A stretch of 64,000 nt of DNA, from assembly GCA_034678545.1 (NCBI GenBank), contig JAXDBS010000070.1, positions 1 to 64,000 of the forward strand, read 5' to 3'. Position numbers and translations under genes: made by a program. The notes beneath the pieces were generated by a model, which was given only the letters and a program-made list of their open reading frames with translations, searched no databases and was not told where the DNA came from. Origin of the DNA: UBA5614 sp034678545 (GTDB lineage: Bacteria > Cloacimonadota > Cloacimonadia > Cloacimonadales > Cloacimonadaceae). Positions 51,888-60,751 of the stretch are shown here, one piece after another. Positions within the stretch are counted from its first letter, which is position 1; each line of letters begins with the position of its first letter.

Positions 51888-52963
51888 AATTCGGCCTGTT
51901 AGGATTTCCCAAAGCGGGAAAAACTACCATCTACAATGCCCTGACCGGCAACACGGGAGCCACGGACAAGTACATCCAGGCCCATCACGAAGCGCACGTG
52001 GGCGTGGTCGAGGTACCGGATCCCCGGGTCACGCGTTTGAGCGAAATCTACAAGCCTAAAAAGACCATTTACGCCCATCTGGAATACCACGATTATCCGG
52101 CTCTGTTCGGCGCGCCGGCGGAAGAAACGAACGCCAGTACCCTGTTTTCCGACGCCAAGGCGATGGACGGCTTTGCCCTCGTCCTGCGTGCTTTTTCCGA
52201 TCCCGAAATGGACGCGCTGCACGGACCGCCCCAGCCCCTGGCCGACCTGCAGAGGTTCGAAGAGGAAATGCTGCTGCAGGACCTTGTGGTGGCGGAAAAA
52301 CGGCTGGAGAAGATCGAACTGAGCTACAAGCGCGGGATCAAGACCCCGGCCCTGCAGACAGAGGAAAAGGCCCTGCACCACATTATCAAGGCCCTGCAGG
52401 ACGGCACACCCATCCGCCGCCTGGAACTCGGCTCCGACGAGGAGAAAGCGGTGCGCGGCTTCCAGTTCATGTCCCAAAAGCCGGTCCTGGTTCTGCTGAA
52501 CTGCTCGGAAGACGATTTTCACAAACTGGATGAAACCGTCGCCGGACTGCAGGCCCAAGGCTACCTGGCAGAGGCCATCGCCGGGCGTTTCGAGGAGGAG
52601 CTTTCCCGCCTGGAGGCGGAGGACGCCGCCGCCTTCATGGAGGACATGGGCCTCAGCGAGTCTGTCCGCAACCGGCTGAACCATCTCTGCTACCTGCTGA
52701 TGGGCTATCTGAGCTTCTTCACGGTGGGGGAAGACGAAGTGCGCGCCTGGACCATCCAGCAGGGCGACAATGCCGTCACAGCGGCGGGCAAGATCCATTC
52801 CGACCTGGCCCGCGGCTTCATCCGGGCGGAGTGCTTCCAGTACGCCGACCTGATCGCCCACGGCTCCGAAAAGGCGTTGCGGGAAAAGGGCCTGTTCAAG
52901 CTGGAGGGCAAGGATTACATCGTCCGGGACGGCGACATCCTGTCCATCCGGTTCAACGTCTAA
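51884..52963 (+). CDS. YchF-like (Obg family) ATPase with degenerate G3
   Basis: A 359-residue protein clearly related to YchF: P-loop GFPKAGKTTIYNALTG, VPDPRVTRLSEIYKPKKT, and a C-terminal TGS/DUF933 part VRAWTIQQGDNAVTAAGKIHSDLARGFIRAEC ... GKDYIVRDGDILSIRFNV. The G3 segment, DIAGLVKGA in standard YchF, reads HDYPALFGAP here. Standard YchF is a universally conserved ATPase that binds ribosomes; the altered G3 suggests a paralogue with changed nucleotide use. It overlaps the rRNA synthase gene by 4 bp. Confidence 0.82.
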   Translation: MKFGLLGFPKAGKTTIYNALTGNTGATDKYIQAHHEAHVGVVEVPDPRVTRLSEIYKPKKTIYAHLEYHDYPALFGAPAEETNASTLFSDAKAMDGFALVLRAFSDPEMDALHGPPQPLADLQRFEEEMLLQDLVVAEKRLEKIELSYKRGIKTPALQTEEKALHHIIKALQDGTPIRRLELGSDEEKAVRGFQFMSQKPVLVLLNCSEDDFHKLDETVAGLQAQGYLAEAIAGRFEEELSRLEAEDAAAFMEDMGLSESVRNRLNHLCYLLMGYLSFFTVGEDEVRAWTIQQGDNAVTAAGKIHSDLARGFIRAECFQYADLIAHGSEKALREKGLFKLEGKDYIVRDGDILSIRFNV

Positions 52964-52981
52964 TCCGATAAAAGATATATT

Positions 52982-55273
52982 ATGGCAGACAGAAAAAAGA
53001 ACGGTAAAGGAAAGAGGCTGAGTCCGGAAGGGACTGCCCCGCTTTGGTGGACCAAGCTGCTGTGGGGCGTCCTGGCCCTGTTTTCGGTCATGGGCCTGCT
53101 TTCGCTGCTTTCCAGCCCCGCCAGCCTGGCAAAGGACTGGCAGCAATTGAGCGAAAGCAGCAATGTCTTCTCAGGCATCTTCGGCGCCAACGCCATCAAG
53201 TTTGATAATCCCATCGGCGTATTCGGCGTGGCGATCGGCAACCTGCTCGTCCTGCTGTTTGGCCAGGTGTTTTCACTGCTGGCGCTGGCCATCCTGCTGG
53301 GGGTGGCGCTGCATGGATTCATCTATCCTGAGAAGCTGGAAACGCGTTTCCGCGGCTTCCTGCTGGTCCTGATCATGTTTTGCCTGCAGGTCATCCTGGT
53401 CAGCGGGTCCTCCGAGCACAGGTTTGCCCTGGGCTGGCTGCCCTGGGGCTGCTGGTTCCTGCTGTGCTCGCTGTTCAGCACTCTGGGCGGGCGCATCATC
53501 GCGGGCGGCACCGCCGTCCTGGGCGTGGTCATCGTCTTTGGCTTCGACACGATCCGCCAGAAGGTGTTGGAAGGCTGGGAAAGTTTCCTGCGCTGGCGGG
53601 AAAGGCGCCGGATGGAGCAACCCTCGGACCGGCCCTTCACCATCCAGAATCCAGGCGGCCCCTCCATCACCGACCACGTCCAGCCCCAGGAGGAAGCGAC
53701 CCCTGCCCGGACCGAGCCGGCGCCCGTCAGGCCTGAACCAGTGCAGCCCAAGCAGCCGCCGGTCATTCCGCCCAAGGTAAAGGAACCGGCCCCGGGATCA
53801 AACCCGGAGGAGGAAGACGAGGAGGAAGACCGCGATTTCGTCATCCCCTCAGTCGAAAACTTTTTGGAAAGCCCCGTCAAGCTCTCCCGCAAGGACCGCG
53901 AGGAGATCGAAAACCAGATCAAGGCCACCAGCAAGATCCTGATGGAAAAGCTGGCCGAGTTCGGCGTGGCGGCTGAGGTCATGAATGTCAATATCGGCCC
54001 CATCATCACCCAGTATGAATTGCGGCCCGCCCCGGGGGTCAAGGTCAGCCGCTTCACCTCCCTGGCTGACGATCTGGCGCTGGCCATCAAGGCCAAGTCC
54101 ATCCGTGTCCAGGCGCCCATTCCGGGCAAGGGACTGATAGGCATCGAAATCCCCAATCTGACCCGGGACACGATCTATCTGCGCGACATCCTGCTCTCGG
54201 ACGAAATGGAGGCGGTGGAGTCCAAGCTCGCCTTCGGCCTCGGCAAGGAGATCTCGGGCAAGCCCGTGGTCACCGACCTGGCCCGCATGCCGCACCTGCT
54301 GATCGCCGGAGCCACCGGCAGCGGCAAGAGCGTCCTCATCAACACCATTATCATGAGCCTGCTGCTGCGCGCCAAACCGGAAGAGCTGCGCCTTGTCCTG
54401 ATCGACCCCAAGCGCGTCGAACTGGCCAACTACAACGAACTGCCCCACCTGATCGGCTCCGTGGTCACCGACGCCGAAACCGCTTTGGAAACCATGTACT
54501 GGGCCGTGCGCGAAATGGAGCGCCGCTACGAGCTGCTCCAGGAACACAAGGCGCGGGACATCATCTCCTTCAATGAAAAGGCGGAGGAGATCGAAGATTT
54601 GAAAAAACTCCCCTTCATCGTCATCATCATCGACGAATTCGCCGACCTGATCATGACCTCCGGCAAGGACATCGAGCTGCCCATCACCCGCCTGGCCCAG
54701 ATGGCGCGGGCCGTGGGCATGCACCTGATCCTGGCCACGCAGCGGCCCTCCATCAAAGTCATCACGGGCATCATAAAGGCCAATTTCCCCGCCCGCATCG
54801 CCTTCCAGGTCTCGTCCAAGGTGGACTCCCGCGTGATTTTGGACATGATCGGCGCCGAGCGCCTGCTGGGGCTGGGCGACATGCTCTTCATGCCTCCGGG
54901 CAAGGCCATGGCGGAACGCATCCACGGCGCCTTTGTCAGCGACCACGAGATCGGCCGCGTCTGCGAATACCTGCGCGAGCAGCCCAAGCCCAGGGAGGAA
55001 ATCACGATCACCGGCGCCGGCCGCGGCGACATGGATTTTCTCGAATACGACGACGAACTGTTCCCGGAAGCGGCCAGGATCGTTGTCTCCGCCAACCTCG
55101 CCTCCGTCTCCATGCTGCAGCGCCATTTCAAGATCGGCTACGCCCGGGCCGGACGCCTGATCGACATGCTGGAGCGAGCGCGCATCGTGGGTCCGCACCT
55201 GGGCAGCAAGTCCCGCGACGTGCTGGCCACTATGGAGGACCTTAAAATTTATGGGATCACAGATGAAAATTAA
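52982..55273 (+). CDS. ftsK: FtsK/SpoIIIE-type DNA translocase
   Basis: A 763-residue DNA translocase. Four N-terminal membrane segments (residues about 20-180), a proline/glutamate-rich linker (residues 210-290), then the motor with beta/alpha domain and Walker A GATGSGKSVLINT near 445, Walker B FIVIIIDEFADL near 548, RLAQMARAVGMHLILATQRPS and a C-terminal gamma winged helix (VSMLQRHFKIGYARAGRLIDMLE). It coordinates chromosome dimer resolution and segregation with division. The following LolA-type gene overlaps its end by 11 bp. Confidence 0.95.
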   Translation: MADRKKNGKGKRLSPEGTAPLWWTKLLWGVLALFSVMGLLSLLSSPASLAKDWQQLSESSNVFSGIFGANAIKFDNPIGVFGVAIGNLLVLLFGQVFSLLALAILLGVALHGFIYPEKLETRFRGFLLVLIMFCLQVILVSGSSEHRFALGWLPWGCWFLLCSLFSTLGGRIIAGGTAVLGVVIVFGFDTIRQKVLEGWESFLRWRERRRMEQPSDRPFTIQNPGGPSITDHVQPQEEATPARTEPAPVRPEPVQPKQPPVIPPKVKEPAPGSNPEEEDEEEDRDFVIPSVENFLESPVKLSRKDREEIENQIKATSKILMEKLAEFGVAAEVMNVNIGPIITQYELRPAPGVKVSRFTSLADDLALAIKAKSIRVQAPIPGKGLIGIEIPNLTRDTIYLRDILLSDEMEAVESKLAFGLGKEISGKPVVTDLARMPHLLIAGATGSGKSVLINTIIMSLLLRAKPEELRLVLIDPKRVELANYNELPHLIGSVVTDAETALETMYWAVREMERRYELLQEHKARDIISFNEKAEEIEDLKKLPFIVIIIDEFADLIMTSGKDIELPITRLAQMARAVGMHLILATQRPSIKVITGIIKANFPARIAFQVSSKVDSRVILDMIGAERLLGLGDMLFMPPGKAMAERIHGAFVSDHEIGRVCEYLREQPKPREEITITGAGRGDMDFLEYDDELFPEAARIVVSANLASVSMLQRHFKIGYARAGRLIDMLERARIVGPHLGSKSRDVLATMEDLKIYGITDEN

Positions 55274-55883
55274 ACTGATTGCAATCTTACTGTTGATATC
55301 GGCCGCGGGTTTCCTGCGGGCCGACAAGGCGGGCGACGCCTACCAGAAGATGCTGGCCGCCTACGGCAAGGTCAGTTCCTGGCAGGCCAGCCTGGCCCAG
55401 ATCAACTACTTCGCCGACTCCAAGGCTACCCTGACCTCCGCCGGCCGTTTCTACTACCAGAAAAACCGCCTCGCAATCCGCTACAGCAAGCCCGGAGAGC
55501 AGGTCCTGCTGGTTTCCGGCGGCAAGGTCACCATCTATGACAAGGCTTCCCGGGCCGCCGTTAAATCCGATCTCAGTTCTACTGTCCAGTCTTTGGAGCC
55601 GGTGGGGATCATCAAGTCTTATTGGCAAAACTCGACCCGCCAGCTGCTGAAAAGCGATCCCGGCTTCACCTCCGTCCAGCTCAAACCCAAGGGGGACCCG
55701 CAGATCAGCCGGATCAGCTTCACCCTCAGCAACAAGACAGGCTATGTCACCAAACTCACCTACGTCGACCTGGCCGGCAATTCCGTCACCGTCGCCTTCA
55801 GCGGCCTCAAGGTCAACAAAGCCATCCCCGCCTCAGTCTGGAAACTGAATCTGCCCCCCGGCGTCCAGGTCATGGAATACTGA
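55263..55883 (+). CDS. lolA: LolA-type periplasmic lipoprotein carrier
   Basis: A 206-residue exported protein (signal MKIKLIAILLLISAAGFLRA). LolA-fold features: AYGKVSSWQASLAQINYFADSKATLTSAGRFYYQKNRLAIRYSKPGEQVLLVSGGKVTIYD and later KPKGDPQISRISFTLSNKTGYVTKLTYVDLAGNSVTVAFSGLKVNKAIP. It would shuttle lipoproteins from the inner to the outer membrane. The ATG at 55263 lies inside the end of ftsK, so the two are coupled; ftsK-lolA is a common bacterial pairing. Confidence 0.9.
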   Translation: MKIKLIAILLLISAAGFLRADKAGDAYQKMLAAYGKVSSWQASLAQINYFADSKATLTSAGRFYYQKNRLAIRYSKPGEQVLLVSGGKVTIYDKASRAAVKSDLSSTVQSLEPVGIIKSYWQNSTRQLLKSDPGFTSVQLKPKGDPQISRISFTLSNKTGYVTKLTYVDLAGNSVTVAFSGLKVNKAIPASVWKLNLPPGVQVMEY

Positions 55884-55957
55884 GCTTTCGCCCGGATTGT
55901 GGAACGCTCCTTGCACTTTGACTTCCTGCTTTAATCATAATTAATTTATCAGTAACG

Positions 55958-56003
55958 GATCACCGCCTGATAAGGGCATTTTTGCGGTCATCTGAGGGTG
56001 ATC
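55958..56003. repeat. 45-bp intergenic palindromic repeat, copy C
   Basis: GATCACCGCCTGATAA (55958-55973) pairs, with a few mismatches, with TCATCTGAGGGTGATC (55988-56003). It sits between lolA and the mannose-1-phosphate guanylyltransferase gene, ending 37 bases before that ATG, so it may be transcribed as part of its leader. Confidence 0.7.
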
Positions 56004-56040
56004 TGTGGGTGGTCTGAGCCTCGAGCTTCAAGGAGAAACA

Positions 56041-57096
56041 ATGGTAGCATTGATCATGGCCGGCGGCACGGGCACGCGCTTCTGGCCCGTCAGCCGCAGA
56101 AACAGGCCCAAGCAGTTTCTGAAGATCGCCGGCGAGAAAAGCATGCTGCAGCTGACCGTGGAACGGCTGTCCGGCGCGGTGGAACCGAAGGACACCTACA
56201 TCGTCACCGCCCAGTCGCAGGCCGCGCTGGTGCGGGAACACCTGCCCCAACTGCCGCAGGAAAATATCATCATCGAGCCCTTCGGCATGAACACGGCGCC
56301 CTGCATCGGGCTCAGCCTCGCCTACCTGGCGCACCGGATCGACCCGCAGGAAAGCCTGATCGTGCTGCCCGCCGACCATGTGATCAAAGACACGCAGGCC
56401 TTTCTGGCCAGCCTCGCCCTGGCCGAACAGCCCGCCTCGGAAGGATGCCTCGTCACCTTTGGCATCGTGCCCGACTACCCAGCCACCGGATACGGCTACA
56501 TCGAGGCCGGGGAGCAGCTTGCGCCCGGCATCCTCAGCGTCCGCCGCTTCAAGGAAAAACCGGACCTGGAGACAGCCCGGGAATTCCTCAAACAGGGCAA
56601 CTTCTTCTGGAACAGCGGCATGTTTTTCTGGAAATACGAGGCCATCCTCCAGGCCTACGAGCAGCACCTGCCCAATGTAACAGCCCTGCTGGAGGAGATC
56701 CGCTTCCTGTGGAAGCACAAATCCACCCAGGCCAGCCTGGTCGGGATCTACGCCCGCATGCCCAAGGTCCCAGTGGACATCGGCATCATGGAAAAAGCCG
56801 AGAAACGGGCCGTCATCCCCGTGGACTACGGCTGGAGCGACGTCGGCAGCTGGAAAGCCCTGGCCGAAATCAGCCCGTCCGACGAAGAGGGCAACCATGT
56901 GCCGGGTCAGCACATTCTGATTGACGCCAAACGCAATTACATAAAAAGTGATAAATTCGTCAGCCTGATCGGGGTGGAAGACCTGGTCGTGATCGAGACC
57001 GATGACGCCATCCTGGTCGCCGCCAGGGACCGCAGCGAAGAGGTCAAAGCCGTGGTGGACAGGCTGGCCGCCGAACATAAAAATGAACTTCTGTAA
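56041..57096 (+). CDS. Mannose-1-phosphate guanylyltransferase
   Basis: A 351-residue nucleotidyltransferase making GDP-mannose from mannose 1-phosphate and GTP for cell-surface polysaccharides. Motifs: LIMAGGTGTRFWPVSRRNRP, PKQFLKIAGEKSMLQLTVERL, EPFGMNTAPCIGLS, VLPADHVIKD, FGIVPDYPATGYGYIE, FKEKPD, WNSGMFFWK, DIGIMEKAEK and YGWSDVGSWKAL. It lacks the C-terminal isomerase domain found in bifunctional ManC. AAGGAG precedes the ATG at 56041. It is probably upstream of, but may not be co-transcribed with, the C25 peptidase gene. Confidence 0.94.
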   Translation: MVALIMAGGTGTRFWPVSRRNRPKQFLKIAGEKSMLQLTVERLSGAVEPKDTYIVTAQSQAALVREHLPQLPQENIIIEPFGMNTAPCIGLSLAYLAHRIDPQESLIVLPADHVIKDTQAFLASLALAEQPASEGCLVTFGIVPDYPATGYGYIEAGEQLAPGILSVRRFKEKPDLETAREFLKQGNFFWNSGMFFWKYEAILQAYEQHLPNVTALLEEIRFLWKHKSTQASLVGIYARMPKVPVDIGIMEKAEKRAVIPVDYGWSDVGSWKALAEISPSDEEGNHVPGQHILIDAKRNYIKSDKFVSLIGVEDLVVIETDDAILVAARDRSEEVKAVVDRLAAEHKNELL

Positions 57097-57111
57097 GGAT
57101 AAAACAAACTT

Positions 57112-60100
57112 ATGAAAAAATGGATGACTGTGATCCTGAGTGCGCTGCCGCTGCTGCTGGCAGCCCACCTGAACGTTGAAGTAACCCTGCCGGACTGGAA
57201 GTCCGAGACCAAATGGGAAACAAGTTCCCTGCCCCTGCTGCAGAGCCCCGGCAACCCCGCCCTGCCCTTTTACCCCGTGCGGGTGCTTTTGCCCATGGGG
57301 GAGAAGGTGATTAATGTAGAAATAACCCTGGAAAACCACCTCCCCGAAAGGGCAGGGCTCAGCCTGGATTATGTCAGGCAGCAGCAGCCGGTCTCGCAGC
57401 CTGCTCCGGACCGGACAGTGAAAAATCACGCCGTGTGGGAGGCGGACGCCTTTTATCCGGCGGCGGATTTCGAGTATCTGGGCACCCAGACCTGGAAGGG
57501 CTACCAGATCGCCCTGCTCAACATCTATCCCTGGCATTACAATCCCGTGACGAGCCGTTTGGCTGCCGCCGGGACCGCCCGGATAAAAATCCTTACTGAG
57601 GCGGATGCTGAACTGGCCCGCTACCAGGGTCTTCGCATCCCGTCCGCTCCGACCGCGCCGGAATTGTTATCCGGCTTTGTGCTTAATCCCGAGCAGTCTG
57701 CCGGTTACACGAGGCGGGGCAGTCACCGACCTTCAACACGTTATGTAAACCCGAACGACCCCAAAAAGCTCGTCATCATCACCTCCCAAAACCGGGTCGA
57801 GTGGTTCAACGCCTATGCCCAGTGGAAAAACAGCCGCAACATCCCTACCGGCATCTTCACCATCGAAAGCATCCTCAGCGACTATGCCGGAGTGGACGAC
57901 CCCGCCAAGCTGCGCAGCTTCATCGAGGACGCCTTCCTGAGCTGGCTGGACACCGGCACACCCCTGGAGTACGTGATCCTGGCCGGCGACGACGAGATCA
58001 TCCCGGTCCGCGGCCTGTTTGGCCAGGTCGGCGACACCACCGACAACTGGATGCCCTCCGACCTTTACTACGGATGCCTGGACGGCAACTGGAACCTGGA
58101 CGGGGACAACCTTTGGGGCGAGTATCCGACGGACCAGCCGGACCTGCTTCCCGAGGTCGCCGTGGGCCGCTTCCCGGCCGAATCCCTGACCGAATTCCAG
58201 CGCATCATGAACAAGACCATGTTCTACGTTGACAATAACACTTTCAGCAACAACATTGCCGCCTTCTTCGGGGAAAACCTGAACTGGAATCCAGTTACCT
58301 GGGGCGGCGATTACAAGGACGCGGTGGCGGTCCATCTGCCTGAGGCCTACCAGCTTGACACCTATTACCAGAGGGACGGGACCTATGCCCCCGAGATCGT
58401 GATCAACGCCATCAACGGCGGCGCCGGAATCATGAACCACATGGGCCACGCCAACGAAGTTTACCTGATGGGTCAGTCCAACGGGACCGTGGAAGCGCTC
58501 ACCAATACGGAATACGGCTTCCTCTACACCCAGGGCTGCTATCCCGCCGCCTTTGACCAGCGCACCAGCGGGGACGGAGAATCCATCGGCGAACACTTCG
58601 TCACAGCTTCCGGCGGGCTCTACGCCTTTATCGGCAACACCCGCTACGGCTGGTATTCCCCCGGCAACACGAACGGCGCCAGCCAGCAATTCGACAAAAA
58701 GTTCTTCGCCGGCCTCTTCCAGCAAAACCTGCCGCAACTGGGCAAGGCCATGGAATATTCACTGCTCCAGAACGTAAACCAGGCCATGCAGTCCGGCGTC
58801 ATGCTCTGGTGTTACTACGAAACCATCCTGTTCGGCGACCCATCCATCTCCGTCAAGCCTGCCGATCCGACCCTGTCCTGCCTGGCCCTCGATTTTTATC
58901 TCCACGACGACAGCGAAGGCGACGGCGACGGCAACCTTAATCCCGGCGAAACCGTCCGGCTCTATCCGCGCGTCCGCAACCTGCCCGGCTGGGGTACTGC
59001 CCACAACGTGCTGGTCACGGTGGAGGGCCTGCCCGCCGGCTTTGAGCTGCTGACTCCCCAGATCAGCCTGCCCCAGCTGGCCGCCGGCAGCTACATTGAC
59101 TCCACGCTTTGCATCCGCTTTCAGCTTCCCAATGAGATGGACTTCGGAGTTTACAATTACCAGATCAGGCTGCAGGCCTCCGACCCGTTCAGCGGCCAGG
59201 TGGTCTGCGACCGCAGATACGGCGCCAGCCTGGAGATCACGCTGCTGGACAGCCACTTCCCCTGGGACTGCTTCCACGCAGGGAAATCCGCGCCTGTGGT
59301 GGGGGACCTCCAGTTCAGCCAGGAGACCCAGGTCCTGTATGTGGACGTGACCGGCAACGGCTACTTCATCAACGACCAGGGCGAGCAGGTCAGCGGCTTT
59401 GATTTCCCCACCGAGGAAAACATCAACCGCAGCTTTGCCGCCGGCCCCTTCGAGATCATCAACACCCTGATGTACGCCTACGCCTTCACCAGCCGCACGG
59501 GCAAGATCTTTGCCGTGGCACACAAGGACACCACCGACTTCTTCTACATCAACTACGACACCGGCAGCACCCTGCTCTACACACCCGTCCTGGCCGATAT
59601 CGACAACGACGGCAGCAGCGAGGCGATCGCCGGAGCGCATAACAAAAAGATCTACGCCCTGAACTATGAAAACGAGCTGCTGCCAGGCTTCCCGGTCCAA
59701 CTGAGCTCGCCTTTCAGCAGTGAACTGGCAGTGGCCGACCTGGACGGCAACGGCACGCGGGAGATTATCGCCGGCACCGCCAACGGCCAGCTCTGGGCCA
59801 TTGAAAGCAGCGGCGCCGTCCGGCCCGGATTCCCGGTCCAACTGGGCGGCAACGTCACCGGCGCCCCCCTGGTCCTGAACAATTGCAATATCGTGGCCGG
59901 CACCCCTGAACACATGTATGTCGTGTCCCCCGGCGGGGCAATCCTGACCGCAAAACCCGTCTCCGATGACATGGCCTCCGGAGCCATTGCCGCCGACATC
60001 AACCGCAACGGCGAACTGGACATCGTCTTCGTCACCACAAGCGGCGACCTTTACGCCTGCCGGCAGGACGGCTCCGACCTGGCGGGTTTTCCCATCTCCA

Positions 60101-60738
60101 CCGGCGGTTTCTTCACCTGCCCGCCCCTGGCCGCCGACCTGGACGGCGACCTCCAGTATGAGATCATCCTCCAGAACCACCTCAACAGCATCTACATCTT
60201 CAATCACGACGGCAGCGGCGTACCCGGCTTTCCCTTCATCCAGAACTACAACGGCGCTACTCCCGCCACCCTGGCCGATTTTGACGGGGACGGCAACTAC
60301 GAACTGGTCTCCGGCTACTCCAACGGCGTCCTGGTTGTCAAACTGCGCCGCCCCCTGGGCCAAATGGACGCCTGGACTGTGTACCGCGGCAGCCTCAGCC
60401 GCCAGGGCAGCTTCGCCGCCACCGGATTTGTCGGCAATGATGAACAGAGTTCCGCCGCCTCGTTCAGGCTGGAAGCCGCCTATCCCAATCCCGCCCGGCA
60501 GCAGGCCACGCTTGCCTTCTCCCTGCCCAAGGCGGAGACCGACGCCAATCTGGCCATCTACAACAGCAAAGGCCAGAAGGTCAGGACCCTGTTCTCCGGC
60601 CCCGCCGCCAAAGGCGCTCACAGCCTGGTCTGGAACGGCCGGGACGATAACGGCAAACCAGTCGCCGGCGGCATCTATCTCTACCGCCTGCAAAGCTCCT
60701 CCGGCAGCCTCTCCCGCAAACTGCTGATGTTTAAATAA
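57112..60738 (+). CDS. Secreted C25 (gingipain-type) cysteine peptidase with FG-GAP repeats and sorting tag
   Basis: A 1208-residue exported protein (signal MKKWMTVILSALPLLLAA). A propeptide-like region precedes the C25 peptidase domain, roughly residues 215-590, with PKKLVIITSQNRV, ILAGDDEIIPV, catalytic His in GIMNHMGHANE near residue 445 and catalytic Cys in YTQGCYPAAFD near 475. After a beta-sandwich, residues about 810-1085 carry FG-GAP/VCBS-type repeats (VLADIDNDGSSEAIAGA, VADLDGNGTREIIAG). The C-terminal sorting module is YPNPARQQATLAF ... IYNSKGQKVRTLF ... WNGRDDNGKPVAGGIYLYRLQ. Likely a surface protease for protein degradation. Confidence 0.92.
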   Translation: MKKWMTVILSALPLLLAAHLNVEVTLPDWKSETKWETSSLPLLQSPGNPALPFYPVRVLLPMGEKVINVEITLENHLPERAGLSLDYVRQQQPVSQPAPDRTVKNHAVWEADAFYPAADFEYLGTQTWKGYQIALLNIYPWHYNPVTSRLAAAGTARIKILTEADAELARYQGLRIPSAPTAPELLSGFVLNPEQSAGYTRRGSHRPSTRYVNPNDPKKLVIITSQNRVEWFNAYAQWKNSRNIPTGIFTIESILSDYAGVDDPAKLRSFIEDAFLSWLDTGTPLEYVILAGDDEIIPVRGLFGQVGDTTDNWMPSDLYYGCLDGNWNLDGDNLWGEYPTDQPDLLPEVAVGRFPAESLTEFQRIMNKTMFYVDNNTFSNNIAAFFGENLNWNPVTWGGDYKDAVAVHLPEAYQLDTYYQRDGTYAPEIVINAINGGAGIMNHMGHANEVYLMGQSNGTVEALTNTEYGFLYTQGCYPAAFDQRTSGDGESIGEHFVTASGGLYAFIGNTRYGWYSPGNTNGASQQFDKKFFAGLFQQNLPQLGKAMEYSLLQNVNQAMQSGVMLWCYYETILFGDPSISVKPADPTLSCLALDFYLHDDSEGDGDGNLNPGETVRLYPRVRNLPGWGTAHNVLVTVEGLPAGFELLTPQISLPQLAAGSYIDSTLCIRFQLPNEMDFGVYNYQIRLQASDPFSGQVVCDRRYGASLEITLLDSHFPWDCFHAGKSAPVVGDLQFSQETQVLYVDVTGNGYFINDQGEQVSGFDFPTEENINRSFAAGPFEIINTLMYAYAFTSRTGKIFAVAHKDTTDFFYINYDTGSTLLYTPVLADIDNDGSSEAIAGAHNKKIYALNYENELLPGFPVQLSSPFSSELAVADLDGNGTREIIAGTANGQLWAIESSGAVRPGFPVQLGGNVTGAPLVLNNCNIVAGTPEHMYVVSPGGAILTAKPVSDDMASGAIAADINRNGELDIVFVTTSGDLYACRQDGSDLAGFPISTGGFFTCPPLAADLDGDLQYEIILQNHLNSIYIFNHDGSGVPGFPFIQNYNGATPATLADFDGDGNYELVSGYSNGVLVVKLRRPLGQMDAWTVYRGSLSRQGSFAATGFVGNDEQSSAASFRLEAAYPNPARQQATLAFSLPKAETDANLAIYNSKGQKVRTLFSGPAAKGAHSLVWNGRDDNGKPVAGGIYLYRLQSSSGSLSRKLLMFK

Positions 60739-60751
60739 AAGGAAGGATCCC

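Noticed and set aside
53849..55327. 492-codon frame opposite ftsK
   Set aside because: Shadow of the FtsK motor domain, no protein-like features.
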